Below are positions 6,283 through 14,301 of a DNA stretch of 14,301 nt, piece by piece. A model generated the notes under the pieces. The model made no database searches and was not told the DNA's origin. It worked only from the letters and a program-made list of their open reading frames with translations. Numbering within the stretch: the first letter of the stretch is position 1; each line of letters begins with the position of its first letter. This DNA comes from Candidatus Omnitrophota bacterium. GTDB lineage: Bacteria; Hinthialibacterota; Hinthialibacteria; Hinthialibacterales; JAKPRU01. Position numbers and translations under genes: made by a program. Location: the NCBI GenBank assembly GCA_029570205.1, contig JAKQSI010000094.1, positions 1 through 14,301 of the forward strand. The letters are read 5' to 3'.

Positions 6283-7728
6283 ATGAACAAAATGAACCAT
6301 AACGCCGCAGTCAATCGCCGGGATTTCTGCATAAGCGCGGCCTCCGTGCTCGCGGCGGCCTCCGCTTCGGGATGCCAAACAGGGGCGAAGTCCTCTCGCA
6401 ACGTCCTTCTGCTGATCGGTGATGACCATGGCCTGGATATTCCATGCTACGGCCATCCCTCCATTCAGGCCCCCAATCTGGAGCGTCTGGCGCAGGAGGG
6501 TGTCCGATTTGCCCATGCGTTCTGCACGACGGCCTCGTGCAGCCCCAGCCGCTCGGTGATTCTCACAGGGTTGCACAATCATACAAACGGTCAATTTGGG
6601 CTGGCTCACAGCTACCACAATTTCCACACGCTCCCGTGGGTGCAAACTCTTCCCCGTCTTCTCAAGAATCGCGGCTACACGACGGGGGTGATCGGCAAAC
6701 TGCATGTCAATCCTGCAGGTCTGTATCCGTTCGATGTATGTGTGACGGGTGAGGAACTGGGATCCATCCGAAGTGTGGCCTCGATGGCCGAACGGGCCAG
6801 GGGATTCTTTGAGAAAAACCGGGATAGAGGCTTCTTCCTGTTGATGGGATACGGCGACCCGCATCGTTCGGCGAAAGGATTTGGGAACGAGCAGCGTTAT
6901 CCCGGCGTGGAAGAGACAACCTATTCGCACGAGAACATGAAACCACCTGCATTCCTGCAAGACAGCGCGGCAGTAAGGGAGGAGATGGCGCAGTACAGCC
7001 AAGCGGTCAGCCGCCTGGATCGTGGAATCGGCATGGTTCTGAATGCTTTGCAGGCTTCCGGTAAGGACAAAGACACGCTGGTTGTTTACATAAGCGACAA
7101 CGGCATCGCCTTTCCGGGGGCAAAAACCAACCTGTACGATGCCGGTGTCCATGTCCCGCTCATTGTCCGGTCGCCGGAACAGGCAAAACGGGGAATTGTG
7201 AACCAGGCGATGGTCAGTTGGGCCGATTTAACTCCGACCATCCTGGAATGGACCGGCACACCCGCGCCCAAAGAATATGAACTTCACGGAGAATCATTTC
7301 TCCCGATTCTGGAGGATGAAAATCCATCCGGCTGGAATTCTGTCTTTCTCTCTCACACTTTCCATGAAGTCACGATGTACTATCCCATGCGAGGCATCCG
7401 AACTCGGCGATACAAGTACATTCAGAACCTGTGCCCCGAATTGCCGTTTCCCCACGCCAGCGATTTGCACGCATCCAAAACCTGGCAGGAACTCATAACC
7501 AAACCGGAAATGAAAATGGGACAGCGCACGATTCAGGATTATCTGCATCGCCCGTCCGATGAGTTATATGACCTGGAGCGGGACCCGTGGGAGTTCGAGA
7601 ATCTTGCGCAGAATGTGGAATGTCAGGAGATTCTGGCGGATCTGCGGGGTCGGACCCACGGGTTTCGGCAGAGAACAAACGATCCATGGCTGATTTTGGA
7701 GAATTACCCCAAACCGCCGCTAAGGTAG
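6283..7728 (+). CDS. Tat-exported sulfatase resembling heparan N-sulfatase (SGSH, family S1)
   Basis: This 481-aa protein starts with a twin-arginine signal (NRRDFCISAAS, 11-21), then a hydrophobic stretch and a lipobox-like ASGC ending at C31, so export by Tat and lipid anchoring are likely. The mature part begins with RNVLLLIGDDHG (metal ligands D47, D48). C86 in CSPSR (86-90) is the site converted to formylglycine; K139 and H141 (GKLH), H194 (DPHR), D272-N273 (SDNG) and K281 complete the S1 active site. HEVTMYYPMR, LPFPHASD, DELYDLERDP and NDPW follow closely the layout of human SGSH as I remember it. The predicted reaction is removal of N-linked sulfate from glucosamine; this is inference from similarity. 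No good SD precedes either candidate start (6283 or 6292). It would need a formylglycine-generating or anaerobic maturase from elsewhere. Confidence 0.88.
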   Translation: MNKMNHNAAVNRRDFCISAASVLAAASASGCQTGAKSSRNVLLLIGDDHGLDIPCYGHPSIQAPNLERLAQEGVRFAHAFCTTASCSPSRSVILTGLHNHTNGQFGLAHSYHNFHTLPWVQTLPRLLKNRGYTTGVIGKLHVNPAGLYPFDVCVTGEELGSIRSVASMAERARGFFEKNRDRGFFLLMGYGDPHRSAKGFGNEQRYPGVEETTYSHENMKPPAFLQDSAAVREEMAQYSQAVSRLDRGIGMVLNALQASGKDKDTLVVYISDNGIAFPGAKTNLYDAGVHVPLIVRSPEQAKRGIVNQAMVSWADLTPTILEWTGTPAPKEYELHGESFLPILEDENPSGWNSVFLSHTFHEVTMYYPMRGIRTRRYKYIQNLCPELPFPHASDLHASKTWQELITKPEMKMGQRTIQDYLHRPSDELYDLERDPWEFENLAQNVECQEILADLRGRTHGFRQRTNDPWLILENYPKPPLR

Positions 7729-7756
7729 ACACAGGCCACTTTTAATCTCTATCATT

Positions 7757-7792
7757 CCGCCTGGTTGTGGTGCGGTTTGCACTGCCTGGCGG
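7757..7792 (+). other. Stem-loop just upstream of the UbiD gene
   Basis: CCGCCTGG (7757-7764) and CCTGGCGG (7785-7792) pair at 7 of 8 positions (one T-T mismatch) around a 20-base loop, ending 15 bp before the ATG. It lies in the 79-bp gap after the sulfatase and could be a leader structure. No T-run follows, so a terminator is unlikely. Confidence 0.3.
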
Positions 7793-7807
7793 ACGAAAGA
7801 TAAAAAA

Positions 7808-9283
7808 ATGGCCTATCAAAACTTATCCGATTTTGTGCAGCGCCTTCGTCTGGAAGGGGAGCTGGCGGAGATCGCTTACCCGGTTTCCACGGAGCTGGAG
7901 ATTACGGAAATTGCCGACCGTGTAGTGAAAGCGGGCGGCCCTGCGCTCTTGTTTCAACATCCGAGCGGCGGCGAGTTCCCGCTTCTGATCAATGCGTACG
8001 GGTCCGAGAAACGCATGGCGATGGCGCTGGGGGTGTCATCACTCTCACAGATTGCGGATCGGATACGCTCGCTTCTTGAAACGATACCCCCGCGAAGCCG
8101 GCGCGAATGGCCGGCATTTCTGCCCACGTTGAAGGAGTTGGCCTTATGCGGGCCGAAAACGGTGCGGAGCGGACGGTGCAAGGAGATTGTTGAGATCAAC
8201 AATCCGTCCGTCGCCGATCTGCCGATTCTGCATTGCTGGCCGGAGGATGGGGGTCCGTATATCACACTCGGACAGGTTTATACTCGTCACCCGAAAACAG
8301 GGCGAATGAATGTCGGCCTCTATCGCATTCAGGTATATGACCATCGGACACTTGGGATGCACTGGCAAATCCATAAGGGGGGAGCGGCGCATTACCGGGA
8401 GCATCTCAAAGCGGATGAGCGAATGCCGGTCGCCATTGTGCTGGGCGGTGACCCGGCGCTGGTTTACTGTGCAAGCGCACCCCTGCCGGAACAAATCGAG
8501 GAACTGGTGTTCGCCGGATTTCTGCGACACGAACCGGTTCCGCTTGTGCCATGCGAAACCATTGATCTCCATGTGCCCGCCGATGCCGAGTTTGTTCTGG
8601 AAGGTTATGTCATTCCGGGAGAGGAGCGGCTCGAAGGACCGTTCGGAGATCACACGGGCTATTACTCTCTGGCGGAACCTTATCCGGTTTTCCACCTGAC
8701 AGCGGTTACACGGGCACGAGACCCCATCTATCCCACCATCGTGGTCGGCAAACCGCCCATGGAGGATGCGTATCTCGGCAAGGCCACGGAGCGTATTTTC
8801 CTTCCGATGATTCAGATGACACTACCGGAGATCGTGGATATCAACCTACCGGTGGAGACGCTCTTTCACAGCCTGGCGCTTGTTTCCATCCGCAAGCGAT
8901 ATCCGGGCCATGCCGCCAAGGTGGCCCATGCCTTGTGGGGATTGGGGCAGATGATGTTCTGCAAAACCGTTGTGGTGTTCGATGAGGAGGTGGATGTTCA
9001 CAATATCCGGGAGGCGCTGTGGCGGTTTGCCAACAATGTCGCACCGGAGAGAGATGTCGGTTTTGTGCGGGGACCTGTGGATGTTCTGGATAATTCATCG
9101 GAATACCCCCGATATGGTTCCAAAATGGTGATTGATGCGACAAAGACCTGGCCGGAGGAGGGATTCGATCGGGAATGGCCTCCCGATGTTGTCATGAATG
9201 CTGAAACAAAAGAGAGAATTGATTGTATCTGGATGGAGTTGGGAACCTATTTTTCACGAATCCCGGATGGGAGACCAGAATGA
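7808..9283 (+). CDS. ubiD: UbiD-family (prenyl-FMN-dependent) decarboxylase
   Basis: This 491-aa protein has the length and motifs of UbiD (de)carboxylases, which use prenylated FMN made by UbiX. The N-terminus (LSDFVQRLRLEGELAEI) is standard. NVGLYR (168-173) contains a metal-binding Asn and the catalytic Arg; GMHWQIHKGG (183-192) lines the cofactor site. E231/E232 and EGPFGDHTGYY (276-286) supply the acidic residues, giving a probable R173-E276-D281 catalytic set. The C-terminal part (AKVAHALWGLGQ, FDEEVDVHN) is typical of the oligomerisation region. Possible roles are ubiquinone or menaquinone precursor decarboxylation, or turnover of aromatic or unsaturated acids; the sequence alone does not choose. 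Its stop overlaps the next start as ATGA, so it is coupled to a glycosidase-like gene rather than to quinone genes. No ubiX is present here. The ATG has only a weak SD. Confidence 0.92.
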   Translation: MAYQNLSDFVQRLRLEGELAEIAYPVSTELEITEIADRVVKAGGPALLFQHPSGGEFPLLINAYGSEKRMAMALGVSSLSQIADRIRSLLETIPPRSRREWPAFLPTLKELALCGPKTVRSGRCKEIVEINNPSVADLPILHCWPEDGGPYITLGQVYTRHPKTGRMNVGLYRIQVYDHRTLGMHWQIHKGGAAHYREHLKADERMPVAIVLGGDPALVYCASAPLPEQIEELVFAGFLRHEPVPLVPCETIDLHVPADAEFVLEGYVIPGEERLEGPFGDHTGYYSLAEPYPVFHLTAVTRARDPIYPTIVVGKPPMEDAYLGKATERIFLPMIQMTLPEIVDINLPVETLFHSLALVSIRKRYPGHAAKVAHALWGLGQMMFCKTVVVFDEEVDVHNIREALWRFANNVAPERDVGFVRGPVDVLDNSSEYPRYGSKMVIDATKTWPEEGFDREWPPDVVMNAETKERIDCIWMELGTYFSRIPDGRPE

Positions 9284-12200
9284 ACTGCAAAATTATAGCG
9301 CTTTGGGACAAAACCTTACCGGTCGGAATCAGCCGTCCGCTTACTCAACGAGTCTGGCGGCAATGCGCAGAGGGAATGACCGTGCGTTTCGCCGCACCCT
9401 CGGAATTGCCGCAGGCGTTGGAACACGCAGACTTGTTCATCAATCCATACGGAGATGGATTCCCGCTGGAATCCTGGAGTTGCATTCTCAATTACCTGGA
9501 GAACGGCGGCAATTTTCTGAACTGGGGTGGAGTGCCGTTCCGCACGCCCATCGCAGGAGACTCCGAGTCGGGGCGGCGTATTCAGCGCCCCTGCACGTGC
9601 TACCACAAACGGATTGGAATTGTGCATTCCTGGATTCACTCACCCGATCTGACAGATGTTACGGTCGCCTGTCACCCGCGTCTGGCCCCGGCTTTTCGAC
9701 AAAAATCTCCGGTCTGTCCCGATGTATATCCGTTGACAATCCAACCGGTTCCGTTTGGCAGACGCTGTCCCGCGGAGTCTAATCCCTCTCGGTCACTCGA
9801 TATCGAGTATCGACCTCTATTACAGTCCTTCCGGGATGGTATACCCATGGCTGCGCCGGTCACATGCCTGGACCGGATGTTCGATCCCTGCAAGGCCGGT
9901 CGATGGATTCTCGTGACCGTTAATCTGGCGCAGCTGGATGCAAGCCAGCTCAACGGCTGGATGGACCTGTTGCCGATCCTGATTCGAATGGGGGCGGAAG
10001 GCGCAACAACCCTGGAGGTCCTGCCCACATTTGCCACCTATCTGCCGGGCGAGACTCCTGTCCTGCGTGCAACTGCGCGAAACATCGCAGAGGGGGACTG
10101 GACACTTCAGATGTCCATTACTCCGCCCCAGGGACGGACAAAGCGCCTTCGTCGAAAGATCCGCGCCGAGTTTGCGCGAACTGGTTACCTGGAGATCCCG
10201 CTGGCCGGCCCCGCTGAAAGCGGCTTTTATTCCGTGCAGGCCGTGCTGCTGCACGATGATGAAACGATTGAAAACACGATTTCGGGATTCTGGGGACGGG
10301 ATGAATCATTGTTGTCTTCGGGGGAAACGCTCTCGACGGATGGAGAGATGGTCCTGCGAGGCAGCGAGATTTACCCGTTGATCGGTGCATCTTACGGAAC
10401 GCTGAACTATGGCGGGACATCGCTTCGGTATGCCAATCCGGGTGTGTGGGATCAGGATTTCGCGGAAATGGCGGCGATGGGAATCCATCTGGTTCGTGTG
10501 AATCTGTGGGGTGGTGGGGTCAGCACAACCATGCCGGAATCCGGGGTGTGGCGGGAAGAAGGGCTTCGCGAGCTGGATGCTCTCCTGATGACCGCCCAAC
10601 AACATCGCATTCCCATTCTCCTGACAATGCTTCCATTTGCTTCCCCGTGTTGCAGAAAGTTGGATGCTTCCCTGGATTCGGAAGCTCTTTCGGACCAGGA
10701 GGAATTTGTTCGTCTGCTGGTGGAACGGTACAAAAACTGCCCCGGCGTGATTTGGGATTTGCTGGAGGAGCCTGCCATTGAAGGAGGAATCACCTCGACA
10801 GGTGGGGAATGCCTGGGGGTCCAAGCCTGGAATGCCTGGCTGCTCAATCATCACGGAACCATCGAGAATCTGCGAACTCGCTGGGATATCTGCGTAGATG
10901 AAGCGCCCGGCCCGGGCAGCATCGCTCTACCTGCGCGGGAGGATTTTGTTCTCAAGAGAGACGTCGCCGGGAATCACTGCCCGCTGCGGGCCATGGATTA
11001 CATGCTCTTTGTGCAATCCACCTTTTCGCAATGGCTGTTCCGAATAAGAAAAATCTGTCGGCGCGCGGGGAGCAGACAGCTCATTCTCTTGCAGCAGTGC
11101 CCGGAACAGTCCTCCCTGCAGTCGGAGATTCATCCCGCGGATTTGGTCTCCATCCGGACCTCCTGGAACAGCGATTCTCCCCTTTGGGAGAGAATGGTTG
11201 CGAAAGTTTTCGGGATTCCCAGCGTTGTGGAAGAGGCGGGGACACCTGTTCTCAAGAACCTGAACGGCGAACCCTGGTGCACCGAAGAGCAATGCGCCGC
11301 GTTGCTGGAGCGAAAATACCTTTACGCATTGGCGACGGTTTCCGCCGGAGCCATTCATTTGAAGTGGAGAACCGCCAAATCCACTTCCCGAAAAGATGAG
11401 TTGTTCGGGGGGCTGATTCGAGACGATGGAACCATGAGTCCCGGATATGCCATCCACTGCCGGTTCAATCGGTTCTGGTGGAAAAATCGGGAGTACTGGA
11501 CCGGGCGGCAGGAGGACCGTATTGCGCTGGTCTTGCCCAGGTACTCGCGCATCCCACCTTTCGGCGAATCGACCGGTGCAAGTCGACGAGCCATCCAGGT
11601 TCTGACAAAGGCGCTCCACATGGGAGCCACGGTTTTCGACGAGCAAGATCTCTCCAGGATGCGAACGCCCAAGATGGTCATCCTTCCCTCTCCAGGCGCT
11701 CTATCACACGCGGCCTGGAAACATTTGGTGAAATATGTCGAGAAAGGCGGAACACTGGTGATGAGCGGGGTCGTCGAACGAGATTCCTATTTCCGAGTCA
11801 CCAGTCGTCTAGGAGAAGTAGGGATTCCGGGTCTCGGTCCGGGACTGGTGGCCCCGCAGGAATTGATGTTTATGAGCGGCGACCAGTTTCTCCTGACTTA
11901 CTCCGGCGAAAAGCCCCACTGGCTCGAGCGGGAAGTCTGGCAGGGGGAGGCCTCCGTGTGGGAATCGCATGTGGGACGCGGCCAGATTCTGTTCTCCCCG
12001 CAGCCGTTAGAATTCGCCGATCAGTTTGCGCCCGTGGTGCAGTTCTACACCCGTGGAATGGAGATGGCGCAAATTGAGCCGTATCTGATTGTGGAAGATT
12101 ATATCCCCACAACATACATACGCCTGATCCGTTTTCGGGAAGCGGACCTGGTGGTTGCCATCAATGAAGCAAACGATCCCGTGGCCATGACTTTCTCTAT

Positions 12201-12300
12201 CCACGATCTGCCGAAGAGCTGGCGGATCGAACTCCCCGCCCAACACGGCGGTGCGTACCTGATCCATCGCGAGCAAGCCGAAATCATCGACCAATACTGA
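9280..12300 (+). CDS. Large GH-A clan (GH42-like) glycoside hydrolase-like protein
   Basis: This 1006-aa protein appears to have several parts. Residues 1-240 resemble a ThuA/glutamine-amidotransferase-like Rossmann domain (LFINPYGDGFPLE; LENGGNFLNWGG). A beta-sandwich spans about 245-340. A TIM barrel spans about 360-740 with R406 in HLVRVNLWGG, the putative acid/base E497 in WDLLEEP (492-498) and nucleophile E652 (or E651) in SVVEEAG. A flavodoxin-like segment (about 746-831, KYVEKGGTLVMSG) resembles the GH42 trimerisation domain, and a beta-rich tail follows. The Asn that normally precedes the GH-A acid/base is E496 here. No signal peptide is visible, so it is probably cytoplasmic and acts on imported oligosaccharides; the substrate is unknown. 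The ATG at 9280 overlaps the UbiD stop and has GGGAGA about 6 bp upstream; an earlier ATG at 9223 lies inside ubiD and is rejected. Confidence 0.75.
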   Translation: MNCKIIALWDKTLPVGISRPLTQRVWRQCAEGMTVRFAAPSELPQALEHADLFINPYGDGFPLESWSCILNYLENGGNFLNWGGVPFRTPIAGDSESGRRIQRPCTCYHKRIGIVHSWIHSPDLTDVTVACHPRLAPAFRQKSPVCPDVYPLTIQPVPFGRRCPAESNPSRSLDIEYRPLLQSFRDGIPMAAPVTCLDRMFDPCKAGRWILVTVNLAQLDASQLNGWMDLLPILIRMGAEGATTLEVLPTFATYLPGETPVLRATARNIAEGDWTLQMSITPPQGRTKRLRRKIRAEFARTGYLEIPLAGPAESGFYSVQAVLLHDDETIENTISGFWGRDESLLSSGETLSTDGEMVLRGSEIYPLIGASYGTLNYGGTSLRYANPGVWDQDFAEMAAMGIHLVRVNLWGGGVSTTMPESGVWREEGLRELDALLMTAQQHRIPILLTMLPFASPCCRKLDASLDSEALSDQEEFVRLLVERYKNCPGVIWDLLEEPAIEGGITSTGGECLGVQAWNAWLLNHHGTIENLRTRWDICVDEAPGPGSIALPAREDFVLKRDVAGNHCPLRAMDYMLFVQSTFSQWLFRIRKICRRAGSRQLILLQQCPEQSSLQSEIHPADLVSIRTSWNSDSPLWERMVAKVFGIPSVVEEAGTPVLKNLNGEPWCTEEQCAALLERKYLYALATVSAGAIHLKWRTAKSTSRKDELFGGLIRDDGTMSPGYAIHCRFNRFWWKNREYWTGRQEDRIALVLPRYSRIPPFGESTGASRRAIQVLTKALHMGATVFDEQDLSRMRTPKMVILPSPGALSHAAWKHLVKYVEKGGTLVMSGVVERDSYFRVTSRLGEVGIPGLGPGLVAPQELMFMSGDQFLLTYSGEKPHWLEREVWQGEASVWESHVGRGQILFSPQPLEFADQFAPVVQFYTRGMEMAQIEPYLIVEDYIPTTYIRLIRFREADLVVAINEANDPVAMTFSIHDLPKSWRIELPAQHGGAYLIHREQAEIIDQY

Positions 12301-12310
12301 GGAACCCTTT

Positions 12311-14035
12311 ATGATGCTTCAGAACGTCCTGTCCAAACTCTCGTTTACCGTTGTCCTGCTTTCGTTCATTCTCTGCCCGGTCCACGCAGATCCGAAAATG
12401 ATCTGCTACAGCGTCCAACCCAACGCCTATCTGAACGATCATGCGAAGGAGATCGCCGAGATCTACGACGGCTTTTACTTCCCGATCGGCCAGTGGGATG
12501 ACGGGGCGGAACGATTTCTCGGCACAAAGGGAAATTCGCCCTCGGATTCCTCGTGGATGGAAAAAGCCCGAGAGAATGTCAAAGCGTTAAACGAGGCCGG
12601 CGCCTCGGAGAATTTCCTCACGGTGAGTTTTGGAGCGGATGCGCCATGGCCCTCATCGGAGACACTTCTCTCAAAGGAGTACACTCAGCGATTCGCGGAT
12701 TGTTTCGCCGCTGTGGGGCGTTGCGCGAAGGAATTGGGATTCCGAGGTGTTTGCATTGATGTCGAATACCCGTATCCTCGCTATCAACTGGATCATGAAA
12801 TATACAAGTATGAACGATACACTGCCGAGGAACTGATGGGGGCGGCTTTGCGGCAGGGCCGTGTCTCTATGGAGGCTCTGCTGGAGGAGTTCCCGGACGC
12901 GGTGATTATTCTCCTCCCCGGCGCGATACGCACCCGACCTCTTGAGCGGCAGTACCAATCGGGATTGCTGGAGGTGATGGCGGAACGGGATGCTCCCGGC
13001 GGACTGCATATCGGGACAGAGTTCACCTATTGCCTGCACGATCCGGTCACCATCGCCGCAACCACCCGATTCGAGGATTGCGGTCTCCCGTTGATCGCCC
13101 GTACTCCGCCAGTGGCATCTTATTGGAAAAGGCGCTGCACTATGGCTCCGGGAGTCTGGCCGTTACATATTGTCGAAACCGAATCCACTCTCTATCCGGT
13201 TCGCCCGTGGAAAGAAGAAATTGCCGAGCTGCGTGAGGAAATGGCCATCCTCCGAACGCTCTCAAAACGATACATCTGGTCATATACAGGAAATCCCGTT
13301 TGGTATATTCACACCCCCGATATCGAGGCGAGATATGGCCTTTCCAAACAGAATCTGAAACGCGAGGACATCGACCTGCGCGATTGGCACACAGTCCTGA
13401 AAGAGAAAACGCCGCCCACCACGCCGGGGCTGGAAAAGGTATTTAAGAAAATACGGGAGTTTGATGAGGATCGCATCAAACCGGAGGAACTGTGTGACGC
13501 TTTCGGAACACCGGGACGCTGGTGGGCCTTGGGAATGCTGAGTAATCCGCATACGGAACCGGCGTTCGCAGCAATCAGCGCCTCCACCGGCCCCATCGAC
13601 CCGCAAATGCCGTACCACGGACGAGACGGTGTTGTTCGCTGGTTTGCTTTCGACAACCTGGACCCGCGCGGCTCCACCAGTGGCCGGTACTTGTTTGATT
13701 GGTTTCATACCGATAATTCCTCAGCTCATTTCGTAACCTATATCCATTCCAAGAAAGAGCGCCAGGCAATTCTGCACACGGGTTGGGATGACGGGATTGT
13801 GATCCGACTCGGCGATACTGTCGTGTTCGATCAGGCCGAATATCCCCAGCGCGGGCACGGAATGCTCTATCTCGACCGGTACCTCTTTGAGAAACACGTG
13901 CCGATCGTAATTCCGAAAGGGAAAACGCGGCTGTCGGTGACCTCCATCAATTCGCATGGTGGTTGGGGCTTTTCGCTCCGGATCACCGACGGGGACCAAA
14001 TTCCGTTCGAGGATGTCCGATTCCGCTTGGAGTAG
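12311..14035 (+). CDS. Secreted glycosidase-like protein, unknown family, with C-terminal beta-sandwich
   Basis: This 574-aa protein has a clear Sec signal peptide (hydrophobic residues 11-22, cleavage probably after CPVHA at 26). The body alternates predicted strands and helices like a TIM barrel: FYFPIGQWDD (55-64), NFLTVSFGAD (101-110), FRGVCIDVEYPY (144-155), AVIILLPGAI (197-206), GLHIGTEFTY (231-240) and RYIWSYTGNP (320-329). D150, E152 and E237 are candidate catalytic acids by position at strand ends, but I cannot name a GH family. The last ~130 residues look like a carbohydrate-binding or jelly-roll module (HTGWDDGIVIRLGD; VPIVIPKGKTRLSVTS). It lies 10 bp after the GH42-like gene with GAGGA before the ATG (ATG-ATG, 12311 or 12314), in the same operon. 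It probably acts outside the membrane on a polymer the cluster degrades. Confidence 0.6.
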   Translation: MMLQNVLSKLSFTVVLLSFILCPVHADPKMICYSVQPNAYLNDHAKEIAEIYDGFYFPIGQWDDGAERFLGTKGNSPSDSSWMEKARENVKALNEAGASENFLTVSFGADAPWPSSETLLSKEYTQRFADCFAAVGRCAKELGFRGVCIDVEYPYPRYQLDHEIYKYERYTAEELMGAALRQGRVSMEALLEEFPDAVIILLPGAIRTRPLERQYQSGLLEVMAERDAPGGLHIGTEFTYCLHDPVTIAATTRFEDCGLPLIARTPPVASYWKRRCTMAPGVWPLHIVETESTLYPVRPWKEEIAELREEMAILRTLSKRYIWSYTGNPVWYIHTPDIEARYGLSKQNLKREDIDLRDWHTVLKEKTPPTTPGLEKVFKKIREFDEDRIKPEELCDAFGTPGRWWALGMLSNPHTEPAFAAISASTGPIDPQMPYHGRDGVVRWFAFDNLDPRGSTSGRYLFDWFHTDNSSAHFVTYIHSKKERQAILHTGWDDGIVIRLGDTVVFDQAEYPQRGHGMLYLDRYLFEKHVPIVIPKGKTRLSVTSINSHGGWGFSLRITDGDQIPFEDVRFRLE

Positions 14036-14046
14036 GGTGAACACCT

Positions 14047-14301
14047 TTGACGGAACCGATCCAACCCCATGATCGATTTTTCCGCAACGCTTTCTCGAAA
14101 CGGGAAACAGTGGAGGACATTGTTTTCAATAACCTTCCGGAGATTGCGGTACATCTGATACCGGGGACATTCGAGAACACCGACGAAACATTCGTGAATG
14201 AGGAATTGCGCAAATATGTTTCGGACATGCTGTATCGGGCCAAACTGCGGGATGGGGAGGATGCGTACATTTATATTTTGTTTGAGCACAAAAGCCGACC
14301 G
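14047..14301 (+). CDS. Rpn-family recombination-promoting nuclease/putative transposase, N-terminal part
   Basis: An open frame of 85 codons runs off the right edge. It starts at TTG 14047 (an in-frame stop lies at 14038) with AGGGTGA about 6 bp upstream, 11 bp after the preceding gene. It reads HDRFFRNAFS near the start, then HLIPGTFENTDETFVNEELR, YVSDMLYRAKL and AYIYILFEHKS. This layout fits Rpn/transposase_31 (PF04754) proteins, PD-(D/E)XK nucleases that promote recA-independent recombination. Predicted catalytic residues are D60 (SDMLY) and E80/K82 (FEHKS). The C-terminal part is outside the window. Such genes are often multicopy and mobile, so its presence behind the glycosidase genes may be insertion rather than function. 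Confidence 0.85.
   Translation, partial: MTEPIQPHDRFFRNAFSKRETVEDIVFNNLPEIAVHLIPGTFENTDETFVNEELRKYVSDMLYRAKLRDGEDAYIYILFEHKSRP

Noticed and set aside
6178-7152. Minus-strand frame of 324 codons
   Set aside because: It is antisense to the sulfatase gene, which has full family motifs; the antisense product resembles nothing known.
7762-7782. Possible sigma-54 site before the UbiD gene (TGG...TTTGCA)
   Set aside because: The GG-to-GC spacing does not match the required distance for any GG available there.
9223-9279. Longer start for the GH42-like gene at 9223
   Set aside because: It would lie within the last codons of ubiD; the ATG at 9280 has a good SD and an ATGA overlap.
11478-12077. Plus-strand frame of 199 codons inside the GH42-like gene
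   Set aside because: It is a frame shadow with arginine- and glycine-rich, low-complexity sequence; the overlapping gene has a coherent domain structure.

Overview
The window comes from a free-living bacterial chromosome, probably an environmental lineage with a polysaccharide-degrading lifestyle. The basis is a class III sirtuin, a fused isoprenoid-alcohol kinase, a Tat-exported sulfatase, large GH-A-like proteins, clear Shine-Dalgarno sites and moderately high GC. Planctomycetes/PVC bacteria or a candidate phylum such as Sumerlaeota would fit, but nothing in the sequence decides this.

Layout. (1) 1-590: the 5' end of a 23S rRNA gene preceded by tRNA-Ala(TGC) and tRNA-Ile(GAT), all on the minus strand. 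No 16S gene lies upstream; instead there is a candidate promoter and then a protein gene, so this looks like an unlinked rRNA unit. (2) 651-1091: a stand-alone receiver-domain protein (minus) with a very good sigma-54 promoter match ahead of it. (3) 1092-1450: non-coding, with GC-rich hairpins and a degenerate ~35-bp tandem repeat. (4) 5970-1451 (minus): a tight three-gene operon of a fused VTE5-like/DUF92 (VTE6-like) lipid kinase, a SIRT5/CobB-type NAD-dependent deacylase (4-bp ATGA overlap), and a membrane-anchored alkaline-phosphatase-superfamily protein. (5) 5971-6282: a divergent intergenic region with inverted repeats and a candidate promoter. (6) 6283-7728 (+): a sulfatase closely resembling heparan N-sulfatase (SGSH), with a Tat/lipoprotein signal. 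(7) 7808-14301 (+): an apparent operon of a UbiD decarboxylase, a ~1006-aa GH42-like multidomain protein overlapping it by ATGA, a secreted protein with a probable TIM barrel and C-terminal beta-sandwich, and the start of an Rpn-family PD-(D/E)XK nuclease.

How the genes may work together. The plus-strand genes look like a glycan-use locus: an exported sulfatase, a secreted glycosidase-like protein and a large, apparently cytoplasmic glycosidase-like protein. The embedded UbiD is unexpected. The minus-strand operon joins isoprenoid-alcohol phosphorylation, protein deacylation and a membrane phosphoesterase; I infer a link to lipid or envelope metabolism. I see no CRISPR array, phage or complete insertion sequence. 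The most unusual items are the split rRNA unit, the sigma-54 promoter, the UbiD/glycosidase coupling and the divergent active sites of several enzymes.
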